Shown here: in pieces, positions 35,100-45,930 of the stretch | Layout: each line of letters begins with the position of its first letter | Position numbering within the stretch: position 1 is the first letter of the stretch | Source: Atherix ibis | Lineage: Eukaryota; Arthropoda; Insecta; Diptera; Athericidae | Assembly: GCA_958298945.1 (NCBI GenBank) | Contig: OY282605.1 | Location: forward strand, 4,115,811-4,179,810 | Direction of reading: 5' to 3' | Length of the DNA stretch: 64,000 nt | Notes under the pieces: generated by a model | Database searches by the model: none | Seen by the model: the letters and a program-made list of their open reading frames with translations, nothing else | What the model was told of the DNA's origin: nothing | Made by a program: the position numbers and the translations under genes

Positions 35100-36260
35100 T
35101 TCTTCTTTTATTTTTAGCTAATTTCAGGTGCACATTATTATGTAAAGAAAAATTAGAAGAAATTAAGAGAAAACAGTTTTCTGCACAAGAATTTGTGCTA
35201 AACTTCATCGCAAAATATTAAATTTCGAATTTTTATTATATTTGATTTTTTTGCAACAGATGGCGTTGGTTGGTATGAAATTTGGGCAAGTTTAATGCTT
35301 ATTCAAAGAAAATATCAAAAAATAACAAAAAAATAAAGAAAATCATTTTCTACACAGAAATTTGTGCTAAACTTCACCGCCAAATACTGAATTTTAAATT
35401 TTTATTAGATTTGATTAATTTGCAGCAGATGGCGTTGGTGGATATGCAAATGAGATCAGAGCAGAGTTAAATTCAAATCGTTTTTATGGGGTTTTTAATT
35501 ATACTTTTGCGCAACGACTTGACATTTGAATTAACAAAACTCACTCAAAATTGGAGTAAATTTGATCAAGTTTAATGCTTATCGAAAAAAAAACTATCAA
35601 AAAATAAGAAAAAATTGAAAGAAAATCATTTTCTGCTCAGAAATGTATGCTAAACTTCACCGCCAAATACTGAATTTTAAATTTTTATTAGATTTGATTT
35701 ATTTGCAACAGATGGCGTTGGTGGATACGCAAATGAGATCAGAGCAGAGCATTGTCAATTGACAAGAAATATTGTTATTAGGAAATTTTTCTTAAGGAGT
35801 TAAATTCTCATCTTTTTTGTTGGGGTTTTTAAAAATATTTTTTCTCACGGACCCAAATTACCAAAAGCCATTAAAAATTGGAATAAATTTGGTCTAATTT
35901 ATTGCTTATCCAAAAAATAAATATCAAAAAATAAGAAAAAATGAAAAGAAAATCAATTTCTGCTCAGACATTTGTGCTAACCTTCATCAGCAAATACTAA
36001 ATTTGGAATTTTTATTAGATTTGATATATTTGCAACAGATGGCGTTGGTGGGTATGCAAATAATATCGGAGCAAAGAATTACCAATGGACAAGAAATATT
36101 ATTATTATAAATTATTTCTTAATGAGTTAAATTCTCATCGTTTTTGTTCGGGTTTTTAAAAATAGTTTTTTGTAAGGACCCAACCCTTGAATTACCAAAA
36201 ATTATTTAAAATTGGAGTAAATTTGTAAAAAAATAGGGTTAGATTGAACATAAAATTTTT
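35100..36260. repeat. diverged tandem family around AGATGGCGTTGGTGG
   Basis: Four units share, in order, atgcttatYcaaa, a tatcaaaaaataa segment, ttgtgctaaacttcaccgcc, tttttattagatttgat and gcaacagatggcgttggtgg. AGATGGCGTT starts at 35258, 35427, 35710 and 36037, giving spacings of 169, 283 and 327, so units differ by large indels. Confidence 0.85.
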
Positions 36261-36720
36261 TAAGGTAGACTTTAGGGTCTTCATTTAGGAAATAAAATAA
36301 TTTTATGCTTATTTCATGTAACACTTTTGGTAACGGACCGTTGGTGTAATTAAAGGATACCACGGCTATTTGATAAGCTGGATTCGTTCACAAAACCGCC
36401 GTCTGCCAATGTCGCTAAACATTAAAAAATAAATCAGGGCAATAGGAATTTTTTTTTGTTGGATCATATGCACTGACATCTTTCATAAAATTATGAAAGG
36501 TTTAGAATTTTTATAAATTACAGAAATTCTCCCAAATAACAAAAATTATTTCTTTAAGTTAATAAAGTCTTGATCTTCGAAATAGGATCATCTCGTCTAG
36601 TAAGAAGCCAACTAAGGTGACAATCGTAATTACTTACTTTCGAAGTCGCAATGTAGCAGTTAATTTATTTTTTATTGAAAATTTCAGATGTAATTTTGCT
36701 TTTATGGTTTTTTTTTCTAG
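36261..36720. other. A/T-rich DNA
   Basis: Nothing recognisable except that a pyrimidine-rich acceptor forms at its right end (ggtttttttttctag). Confidence 0.5.
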
Positions 36721-36869
36721 CGAAAAACACAATTAAAACGAAATTTCCGATAAGGAAAGTGCAACTATCGAATCGAGGAACGGAAATTCCAAGGCGCCGC
36801 TATCGAATACACACACTCGTAAATAGGTTAATACGACAATCACGATTTTCTCTTTGCATGACGGAGTGA
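36721..36869 (+). CDS. candidate + strand exon, basic
   Basis: A strong acceptor (tttttttttctag) ends at 36720. Only one frame is then open; it starts with two bases and reads KNTIKTKFPIRKVQLS, then EIPRRRYRIHTL. A GTAAAT donor at 36819 would end the exon in phase 0. Without splicing the frame stops at 36867-36869. The start phase fits the end of the 15737 candidate, and the end phase fits the terminal candidate at 56210. The product is strongly basic and unrecognised. Confidence 0.38.
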
Positions 36870-37180
36870 AATGGATCCAAATGTAATTGTTCCGGGTGGC
36901 GTTGTTAAAAAATAAAAAAAGTGAAATTCTTGGAAATTTTTTTTGTAATTATGATAAGAAGAATAATCAAGACAGACACACTAAGACGGAAAATATGCAA
37001 AAAAAAAAATGCAATGATTTTCAAAGAGATTCGCCTCTTACGGAAGTGACCATTGCCCATTTTCCAGTATACGATGGATCTTACGAGAGATGTGGGACAG
37101 AAGTAATGAGACTCGTTTGGATGTTATCGACTGTATCAAGATGACGTCCGTTCAAATGTTTTTTTTTAATCTTAGGAAAC
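36870..37180 (+). other. open frame before a LINE, unassigned
   Basis: The + frame 36887-37144 ends with LTEVTIAHFPVYDGSY and VMRLVWMLSTVSR, in sequence richer than the A-run before it. It could be the edge of the LINE that follows or an independent exon. There is no recognised motif. Confidence 0.25.
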
Positions 37181-38610
37181 AAACAAAAAAGTCGCATGGC
37201 CTTAGCGCAGGTGATTAGGTGGACTGAGGAACCACAGGAATCTACTTTTGCGACAAAACTTCATTGGTGGAGATGACCGTGTAACAATGGTGCTATTATG
37301 GTAGATCTTGTTGCCATAACGCAGATCTCAATATAAACCCTCACAAAACGGTCTTAGTTCTACTTACTAAGAAGCATAAGTTACGCCTCACCAAGATCAA
37401 GATGAATGGAACTGAAACTTGCGTTCTCTACTGAGGTCAAATATCTTGGGGTCATTCTTGTCCAAAAGTTGAACTGGAACTCACACCTTACCAGTGTTAC
37501 TGATAGAGCAACTAGAGCCGTTTAGGTTTCTTATAGGCGCTTTGGTAAAACCTGGGATCTGCGACCAAAAATGATACAGTGATGTCATATTGGTCTAAGA
37601 CTCAATTATGGGTCTTAGACCCATCATCACCTATGCGGTTCTCGTTTGGTGGCCTTCGGCTGAACAACATACTATCTAAGCAACCCTTCGTCAAGTTCAT
37701 AGATGGCATGCTTGGGTATTACAGGTGTCCTAAGAGCTTGCCCAATGACAGCTCTGGAAGCTGGTCTAAACTACCTTTGTATTTTTATATTAAAAAGGAA
37801 GCGGTTAAAGAGCCTCTCAGTTTAGGACATTCCAAAACCTTTAAACCAGGCGACCTGTTTGGACATCTTTAGGTTGTAGCGGGCCTAAAAGAATTCTAAG
37901 AAGCCAACTCTCTCTCTGCCGAGGAAACCTAAGTTAAACCGGTCATTCGAAGTAGTTGTCACTACTAACCTAAGTTAAACTTTGTAGGATTGCGGGAGGG
38001 GCGGAGGGGGGGTTATTTGTGGTGGGGTCGTCACTCGCAAAATGGGCTCTCATCTTTTACACAGACGGTTCTAAAACGGATGTGGGTATTGGGGCGGTTG
38101 TAGTCGGACCTTATTACCATTTATCTAAGGCCCTTGCTAAATCCCCATTAATTTTTCAGACAGAAATAACATACATGCCATAGAGCTTTGTACTAGAGAG
38201 GGTATCAGACGGAACCTACGAACCTACGTATGGACCAGAATACTTCTGCGGCTGTCCAAAGAATCACCTGGGGTCCATGATAGAGTCCTGGGAACGCGGG
38301 ATTAGACGCTCACAGTGGGGTAATTCTGCGGGCTTGAATAACTCATCCATTTTTCTAAAAAAAGGACGGCAGAGGTCCTCAAACTCAACAAACCAGACCT
38401 AAGGCTACGCACTGGCCATTTGTCTGTTTAAGATATCATCTTAATAAGATTGGGCAAATCTGACATAACAATCTATCATTTTTGATCCGAAACGGATGAA
38501 ACGTTGAAGCACCTTCTCTGCGATTGCAATGCCATTGCCCTCCAGAGCCTTCGCATTTCCGGACTACCAATCAACATGGTATTGAGGTTCGCTAAAAGCC
38601 TCGATATTAT
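37180..38610 (+). pseudogene. non-LTR retrotransposon with RNase H, decayed
   Basis: In order on the + strand: LNINPHKTVLVLLTKKHKL, KYLGVILVQKLNWNSHL, GLRPIITYAVLVWWPSA, an RNase H start FYTDGSKTDVGIGAVVVG at about 38055-38110, and a C-terminal ETDETLKHLLCDCNAIAL. This matches the reverse transcriptase thumb, RNase H and zinc-knuckle-like tail of insect LINEs of the R1/I/LOA group. YTDGS holds the first RNase H catalytic Asp. Many stops and frameshifts are present, and the endonuclease and catalytic palm are missing, so this is a 5'-truncated old insertion. Confidence 0.88.
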
Positions 38611-38639
38611 TATTGTCTGAGCCAGTGTTATTCACCACA

Positions 38640-38950
38640 AAAGACCTCATCGGTCCATCCAAGTGTGTCTTTCAAGAAGCTTCAATGTTAATCAACGGTC
38701 TGACCTCACTACTAATGCCCACCCTCGTTTCACATTTTCATCAGTTTATGACGTTACAAGCCTCCATAAGCGAGGAACAGCTTCCAATGCATCTCGTCTC
38801 TCCAAAAATACTTTACGCCACCGAAAAAATGTATTCTTAATAAGAAATGTACCCAATAGGAGGGGGAAGTCGCAGCTTCTCGTTTGTCGAACTCCTACAA
38901 CGCACTACAAAATCACAATTTTACCATATTTAAGGGTCGTGTAGTTACCG
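38640..38950 (+). pseudogene. C-terminal scrap of a second LINE
   Basis: The frame at 38663-38944 reads NAHPRFTFSSVYDVTSLHKR, and a shifted frame then gives NALQNHNFTIFKGRV. This resembles the ending HPxxVxxPxVRTxxxxxSFxPRTxxLWNSLPxxxFPxxYNLxxFKxRV found after the reverse transcriptase of jockey-like elements. It has no RNase H context, so it differs from the LINE directly upstream. Confidence 0.5.
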
Positions 38951-39119
38951 CCCGAAGTTGAAAGTTGTACTGCAGTGTTGCCAGATTTCTCTCAGTGGTG
39001 TCAGTATAGTCACTTTTCGTATAAGCATCTGCGTAAGCTTTTGCATACGATTATACAAAGAGATTATCCACAATTCATTCGATACTTATAAGAAAAAAAA
39101 AATAAGATGCCTACTCTTA

Positions 39120-39137
39120 CCCCCCCCCCCCCCCCCC
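39120..39137. repeat. poly-C run (18)
   Basis: Eighteen consecutive C, followed by more C-rich sequence. Confidence 0.95.
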
Positions 39138-39239
39138 ACCTTCCCAACCCCTTCCGATAATGGTAAATAATAAATTTTTCAAAAAAAAGTGTTTTCAAAC
39201 AGTAGACAATAATTTTCAGATAAATTTCTCGATTACTTT

Positions 39240-40440
39240 CGGTTTCGTAAAATTGTGTTATTTTCTACTCTCTGGCACCGATGGCATAACTAAGTTAGTC
39301 GAGAGTACGTTGTATCGGTCAGGGACATGAATAGACAGTACAACCCCGCTCCGCCCGTTCCCGTACATTAAAGTACATCTAAGTTGTATAGAAAAGTAGC
39401 GCAAGTTCACACACGAGAAGGGATCATTTCTGTATGGCAGCAGTGGCGGAGGTAGTGGTTGTGGCAGTGGCTGTGTCAGTGGCGGCGCTGAACCATTGGA
39501 GTGACCACACACAACCAAGTGCCAAGTGCATAGTGAATGGAAGTAGTAATGATCTTCAACTTGGCCGACCAGATACATTGCAGGTTAGGAGCACACGGCC
39601 ATGGCCGATTGATTGTTCAATCGATCGAATTATTGTCTGTTGAAATGGACTGGTGCGGTGCGAAGTGAAGGGCAACGCTTATCTCCACAGTCATAATCGT
39701 ACCCATTCAATCGTTCGCGACTAGCCCGGAAATAATGCATTTTATGAAATAGAAACGTTTTTCCAAATCAGCTAGTAACATAATCCAGCATGCATGGCCA
39801 TGCCACAAATGCACGAATCGATTTTCCTTTGCACCGCGCACTCACTGCACAAGAACGCAATATCGCGTCGTCGCTAGGGGCAACACAGATCATCTAATAA
39901 CACAATAGATGGAAATAGCCAAAAACACAACTACGTGTGCAAGCGTAAAAACGTACATAAAAGTCGTCTATTGCATCAAATGCACTCACCGTCTCCGATG
40001 GCGAAGTGTGCGTTTGCCTATCGAAGCATCGGACTGGCAGTGTGCGTCCTGTTCAGTGCAGTGATGTGCCTAGCTAGAATAGTCACGGGACTCTCTCTCT
40101 GGGAAGACACAAGGAATGGAAATGGCTGCCAAAGGCAAATATACGAACTTCACACACACACACACCAACTCATCTGTCAACAGAGTACGGCGTGCATCGA
40201 TTCGTTTTCGGGCGCTTTTATGCTTTATGAACCAATGCAACCGAGAACGCGATGTATGCGTTGGAGAGAGTGCATAGACTAGATTGCCAGTAGGGTAGGT
40301 AAAGGCAAAATAATAAACTGGCCAACAGAACTGGTTGGTGTGGTTGTGTGTTGTATGGATCAGAGGCGCGCCATATCCTGTGCTGTTTGCGTCAATAGGG
40401 CATAGAGCCGCGGCACAACGTTAGATTAAGTGCGTACGGA
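39240..40440. other. GC-richer island with two candidate secreted-type frames
   Basis: A 1.2 kb block without repeat similarity and with much higher GC than its flanks. On +, a frame from 39434 begins MAAVAEVVVVAVAVSVAA, a hydrophobic leader-like start, and meets a GTTAGG donor at 39584-39589. A second frame, 39935-40282 (115 codons), contains AKCAFAYRSIGLAVCVLFSA, another leader or membrane segment. On -, 39578-39258 is open for 106 codons. GC-rich DNA gives long chance frames, so this may equally be a promoter or untranslated region. No family is recognised. Confidence 0.3.
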
Positions 40441-41958
40441 TTCGTTGTGGCTGCATACAAACACATGCAAATGTGGCCTAGAGAATAGGGAAAAGTTATA
40501 AATTGAAAATAAATTATTTTTTCTTATTTGAAAAGGGCGGGCAAGGAAGCGGGGGCAAATGGTGCCTTTGGTATGTCTTTTTTTTCCTCTCTCTAATTTC
40601 CTATTATTATTATTATTATTATTATAATTTGTGTTATTAGTTTTGACCATGTCTTTCTCTTTTCTTTCGAAAGAAATTCAACTGCACAGGGGCATTTGAG
40701 AAACAAATCCAAATGTTAGAATATGCGTCAATTTTACCATACTCCATTTTGTTCTGTTCAAATTCTATTTTTATTTCTTTCAACTCTTCATTTTTGATGT
40801 TTTGTTTTTTCTGTCAATATTTTCTTCTTGTTCTTCTTTTGTTTACATTATTTTAATTATGATCGCATATAACACACATACGGAGCATCATAGTTTTCCT
40901 ACTCGCTCACATTTGTGAAAGTCATTTTCATATTATTTAATATATTTTGTTGTAAGAAGAAAATGCAAAAAAGAACGGATTTTTATTTTTTTTTATTTTT
41001 ACAGAATAATGTTTAAAAGGGCGTACCAACAGTGAAGATATTTTTTATATGTTTCCTTTACATTATTTCTGTTCTCTTTTCCTCACTGTTTGTGTGCCGA
41101 TCTCTTCAAATGGCACGAATGTAAATGACGATATGCTACAGTGTACGATAAAAAAGAAGTATCCGTGAATTCTTTCAACAACAAAAAATTGATTTTTGAA
41201 ACCAATCACAACTTTTGATAATAAATATTATTTTTTTCTATGGAATTATGGCATCATTTTCTATTTATAATTCCAGTATAATAATATTAAATAAATAAAA
41301 GTTTAATGACTTATAACAACTCTCTCACAACCATAAATAATAAATATGCACACGAATTTTTTTATGCACAAAAATGCATTGTTTGTTGTCCCCCCTCCAC
41401 ATTTGATTAAATATATTTTTTTTTTTAATATTATATAAATACTCTTGGCTTCTCTGAGCTTTTTTCACAAGTTATCTCGTATTGATTTAAGAGGGGGGAG
41501 GGGGGTGTAAACGTAAATTAATGAAAAATGTTTCGACGATTGCAATCAATAACATTGACCTTATCTAAAAGTCAATACCAACAACAACAAAAAAAGAAAA
41601 AAAATTACTTAATTTTTTGTTATATTGCAAAATTTCCAAGTACAAACGCCAGTATTTGTATAAATATTATTATCGAAGTGCATCGAATATTTTATGATAA
41701 GAGAATTTTTGTCAAATGCCATTTTGGTTTAAAATTTTGTTTTTCTTTTTTTTCGGTAAAATTATCGATCTGATAAATGCAATTTTATATAAATTAATAC
41801 TTTGTATTTATTTATTCTCTAAATATTTAATAGTTAGTTAGTTGGATTATAATATTGTAGATTTTTTTTGTATTTTTATTTTTTTTATTTCAAAAAATAT
41901 TTTTGTGATTATTTTCGATTTTTTTTTTAAAGCTATTTTGGTTGGGCATCACTAAAAG
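40441..41958. other. A/T-rich non-coding DNA
   Basis: Includes (ATT)n at about 40603-40623. No repeat family or splice-bounded open segment was convincing. Confidence 0.5.
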
Positions 41959-42793
41959 CAAAAAGGAATTTTGAATTACCGCGGGTAACGTATATTCGAT
42001 TTTCGATTTTGTGTGGCGTTATGTTGGTACTCATGTCTCTCACTTATGCCGACAAGTTCGGCCATTTTGAATGTTCAGTTAATTTTTGACAGTTGCTTTT
42101 CTTGCACGTGTTTTGGCTCGTTTTCGATTTTTGGTCAATTTCGACCAAAAACAGCATCGCATTAACATTGCTAAGGAGCTGTTGGGGTCTGTCCGCAACG
42201 ACCCAAATTTGCTCCAGAAGGTTATAACTGGTGACGAATCATGGGTTTATGGTTATGACGTAGAAACCAAAGCTCAATCATCCCAATGGAAGCTTCGGTC
42301 GAATGTGAAGGATTTGCTTACAGTTTTCTTCGATTGCAGGAGCGTGGTGCATCATAAGTTCTTGTTACAGGGTAAAACGGTCGATAAGGAATATTACCTG
42401 CAAGTTATGCGAAAGTTGCGCATAGCAATCCGCCAGAAACGCCCGGATTTGTGGAAGAACAAAAATTGGCTTTTGCCATTTTTGGTCAAAAGCAACACAC
42501 TAATAATGCCGCAGCCACCGTATTCCCCAGATCTGGCCCCCTGTGACTTTTTCTTGTTCCCGAAACTGAAGAGCCCCATGAAAAGACGCTTCGATTGAGG
42601 AGAAAAAGACGGCACCGAAGGAGGAGCTGAACAAGATCACAAAAAATGATTTTTTCAAGTGCTTCGAGTATTGGAAAAAACGTTGGCACAAGTGTATAAT
42701 ATCTGGTGGGGATTATTTTGAAGGGGACAAAATAGATATTCATGAAGAAATAAATAATTTCTGAAAAAAAAGATACTTTTTAAACAGACCTCG
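41959..42793 (+). mobile_element. deleted mariner, sister of the 31.6 kb copy
   Basis: The right end matches the 31.6 kb element and is followed by TA at 42794-42795. The left end is degenerate, with only accgcgggt recognisable, so the start is approximate. A 170-codon frame (42086-42598) is still open. It reads FDQKQHRINIAKELLGS, ITGDESWVYGYDVETK (first catalytic Asp), DLWKNKNWLLPFLVKS and PQPPYSPDLAPCDFFLFPK (third Asp). The N-terminal domain and the HDNAPAHTS block with the second Asp are missing, at the same join (WLL to PFL) as in the sister copy. Confidence 0.92.
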
Positions 42794-44148
42794 TAGTCTG
42801 TTTCTGTTTAAAAAAAAAAAAGAAGAAACTTCCATTTCGCTATTATTAATAATTGATTAATTTTGTATGTCACTGTTCTGTTAAGTTGAAATTGTTTGTG
42901 TTTTGCTGATTGCTGTTGGGTCAATGTGCAAGCACTTCGCCATCACACACAACACCACCACCACTGGTCACTACTACAGTGTTCGCTGCGCTGGCACATT
43001 GGAACGGAACGGTGACTTTTTCCCATTCTGACACGCCATAAAGTGAAAAATTACTACTGACAGTGTATTGTGCAGTACATGCCGTATCGAGCCGTTCGGT
43101 ATTCTCTTCAAATATAGTAGTTGCGTATGGGTTATGTTTAACCATGCACACACAGAAATGTTTGAATGCATTTGCTTGTAGATGTGATTCCGTAAGCAAC
43201 TATTTGGAAGAGTTTGCGCCGTCGATATTATTTTTGTTGAGCTTTTTGATTTAGTATTTGTTTGTCCATCATAGTGAATGGTAATATTTTTACTTTAGAA
43301 ATCGCGTTCGCTGTTCCTTCGTTTCTCAAATTTTGTATATAAGAAATTTTATCAAATAACAAACTGCAAAAAAAACTTAATCGGGAACAAATTGATTTTC
43401 AAAAAACAAACAAAATATTTTAATTATAGTAAATTTGAATCAGAAAATTTACTCGTCCAAACCACATCGATAGTTTCGGCGTTTTATTTTTTTTTCTCAA
43501 TTGAATTAGTGAGTAAAATAATAATAAGTGTTTTTATTAAAAGTGATTTTCTTCTATTTAATAATTGTTGGTACTTTTTAAAGGGAATTTCATAAAAAGA
43601 AAAATAATTCCAAAAAAAAGGGAAGAAAACAAATTACAACCAAATTTGTTGTCAATTTTTAGTGGTTATTTATAACGAATTTGTTTTTATTTTTAGTGTA
43701 AATCAAAAAAGTGTTTTATTTTTATTTTTTTGTTGTTAAAAACTGTTCAAAATGAAAATGTGCAATATCGAAAATAGTCGATGGTTTTTTTTGTATTATT
43801 AATGAATTTTCGATTATTAGGTCGGTTCTTGGTTTTAAGGATAAAAAAGGATATTTTATTAAAAAAAAACATTTTCGAATATTTTTACTCAATTTTTACT
43901 CAAAAAATGCAAACGTAACGCGCATTTCTTTGCAAAAAATAATTCACTTTTACTCACTCTCTCCGATTAGTAGTTGGCGTGGAATTATTAATTAGAATGC
44001 ATTCAATGTTTTTATTCGTGCACTAAAGGAAAGAAAGAAACAAAAAATACACACACACTTACTAAAAATAGAAATAATAAAATATTTATTTTTTGTGAAA
44101 AATTTACCTTAACTTTTGTTTTAAAGACATCCGCCCGCCTCAAGGAAG
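42794..44148. other. unassigned DNA
   Basis: 42880-43250 is GC-richer, with 63-92-codon frames on both strands and no motif. The remainder is A/T-rich. On the - strand a GTAAAT donor near 44108 follows a 31-base open segment reading ADVFKTKVK. On + the same place is an acceptor followed by an open frame (SARLKEDGNRNFQIFV). The signals conflict and no call is made. Confidence 0.35.
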
Positions 44149-44637
44149 ATGGGAATAGAAATTTTCAAATTTTTGTTTGCAAAAAAAAATTTGCACACAA
44201 GCGCAGTAGAAAGTGTTTTTTTTGCCGCTTCTTCTTCTGTTTGTTGTTGTTGTTCTTGTTCTCTAATTTTTCCCACATGCAATTGTGAAGTTCAAGTGCA
44301 CTTATACACTGGCGAGAATAGATTTGCTTTCGAATACACAATGATGATATGTGACGATTCGATTGAAAACCAAACAAAAAAAAGGGAATTTGTGTGTAGA
44401 AGAAGAAGACAAACAAAAAAAAAAATTAAGGAAAAAAATAATGAGAAAAATGCCCAAAACAAAATCGCCTGTGCATACTGTACTGTAGTGTGTGTTTTGT
44501 GTTGTGTTCTGTTCTGTTCTTTTGATGTTTTCATTTTGGAATTTTTCAATATCAACCACCACCAAAGAGCAGAAGAGAACGGAACAGCAGAGAGAATCAG
44601 TACGCCGTCTCTGCCTGGTCACGACCACGACCTTTGA
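44149..44637 (+). CDS. 162-codon open frame of doubtful status
   Basis: Begins with an ATG in fair context. It contains two cysteine-rich hydrophobic runs (SVFFAASSSVCCCCSCSL and a later CTVVCVLCCVLFCSF) around a lysine/arginine-rich middle. The opposite strand is also open for 112 codons, and much of the sequence is simple (tgttgttgttg, aaaaaa, tgtgttttgtgttg). It is probably a composition product, but it is the longest non-transposon frame in the window. Confidence 0.15.
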   Translation: MGIEIFKFLFAKKNLHTSAVESVFFAASSSVCCCCSCSLIFPTCNCEVQVHLYTGENRFAFEYTMMICDDSIENQTKKREFVCRRRRQTKKKIKEKNNEKNAQNKIACAYCTVVCVLCCVLFCSFDVFILEFFNINHHQRAEENGTAERISTPSLPGHDHDL

Positions 44638-44819
44638 CAACCTTAAATTGAAATCAGTCTCTTAATTGTTTGTGGATTACTAGTTTCTCCTCCTTCTCTT
44701 GTCCCTCTCACGAACGTATCTGTTGACACAAGTGCTTGTGTGCGTTGTTTCTCTCTTTTTATGCGGAAAATTACTGCATTTTGTGTGGAATTTCGAAAAA
44801 TTCGTATCCTTTTCAACGG

Positions 44820-45930
44820 TGGGGGGTTTTTAACACACTTAAAAAGAAAAAATCCATTGAAATAATTATTATTTTGGTTATAATTTTATTGAAGAAAAAA
44901 AATAGCAGAAAAATTCGTATATTTTTTGAAATTGTCTTAAAATTTCGTTTTATTTTAATAATTTTACAAAAGATATCCCCCCTTTAGCCTCAACTTTCGT
45001 TTTTATGAAAAAAGGGTTATAATTTTATTTTTAATAAAAATAATGGAAAAATTCTCGCAGAAAAATTCAAATATCTTTGAAAATGTCTTAAAATTTTTTT
45101 TTCCGTTCATTATTTTTGCAAACGATATCCCCCCTTTCCCCTCAACTTTTCTTTTTTTTAAAAAAAACAGCGTTTTAATTTTATTTTTAAAAAAAATAGA
45201 AAAATTCTCACAAAAAATTCAAATTTTTTTGAAATTGTCTTAAAAATATTTTTTTTTTTGCATAATTTTGCAACAACGATATCCCCCCCTTTCCCGTCAA
45301 CTTTTCTTTTTATCAAAAAAAAGCGTTATACACGTAATTTTATTCTTAAAAAAATGGTGGAAAAATTCTGGCAGAAAAATTCGAATTTCTTTGAAAATCT
45401 CTTAAAAATATTTTGTTTTCTTATAATAATTTTGCAAACGATATCCCCCCTTTCCCCTCGACTATTCTTTTTATCAAAAAAAAACGTTATAATTTTATTT
45501 AAAAATAATTAGTAAAAAAATCCTAACAGAAAAATTCGAATTTCTTTGGAAATGTCTTAAAATTATTTTTTTCCCACATAATTTTGCAAAAACGATATCC
45601 CCGCTTTCCCCTCAACTTTTCTTTTTATCAAAAAAAAACGTTACAATTTTACTTAAAAAAAAAATAGTACAAAAAACTTTCAAATTTCTTTGAAAATGTC
45701 TTAAAATTATTTTTTTCTTTTAATAATTTTGCAAACGGTATCCCCGCTTTTCCTTGACTTTTCTTTTTATCAAAAAAAGGATTATAATTTTATAAAAAAA
45801 AAAGAGTAAAAAAAATCCTCGCAAAAAATTCGAATTTTTTTGAAAATGTCCTAAAATGATTGTTTTTCTGGCATAATTTTGCAAAAACGATGCCCCCCCT
45901 TTTCCCTTGAATATTTTTCTTGTGAAAAAA
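44820..45930. repeat. tandem array, unit about 153 bases
   Basis: The landmark cgatatcccccctttcccc and variants recur at about 44972, 45124, 45278, 45440, 45594, 45737 and 45889. Each unit has a CCCC-rich core, an ATCAAAAAAAACG-type segment and a gaaaaattcgaatttctttga segment. The short frames within are not genes. Confidence 0.9.

Noticed and set aside
44302..44640. 112-codon - frame antisense to the 44149 frame
   Set aside because: Both strands are open because of simple sequence; hydrophobic runs reflect GTGT and AAAA tracts.
44820..45930. CRISPR-like regular spacing
   Set aside because: The spacers are themselves repeated and the genome is eukaryotic; this is an ordinary tandem array.
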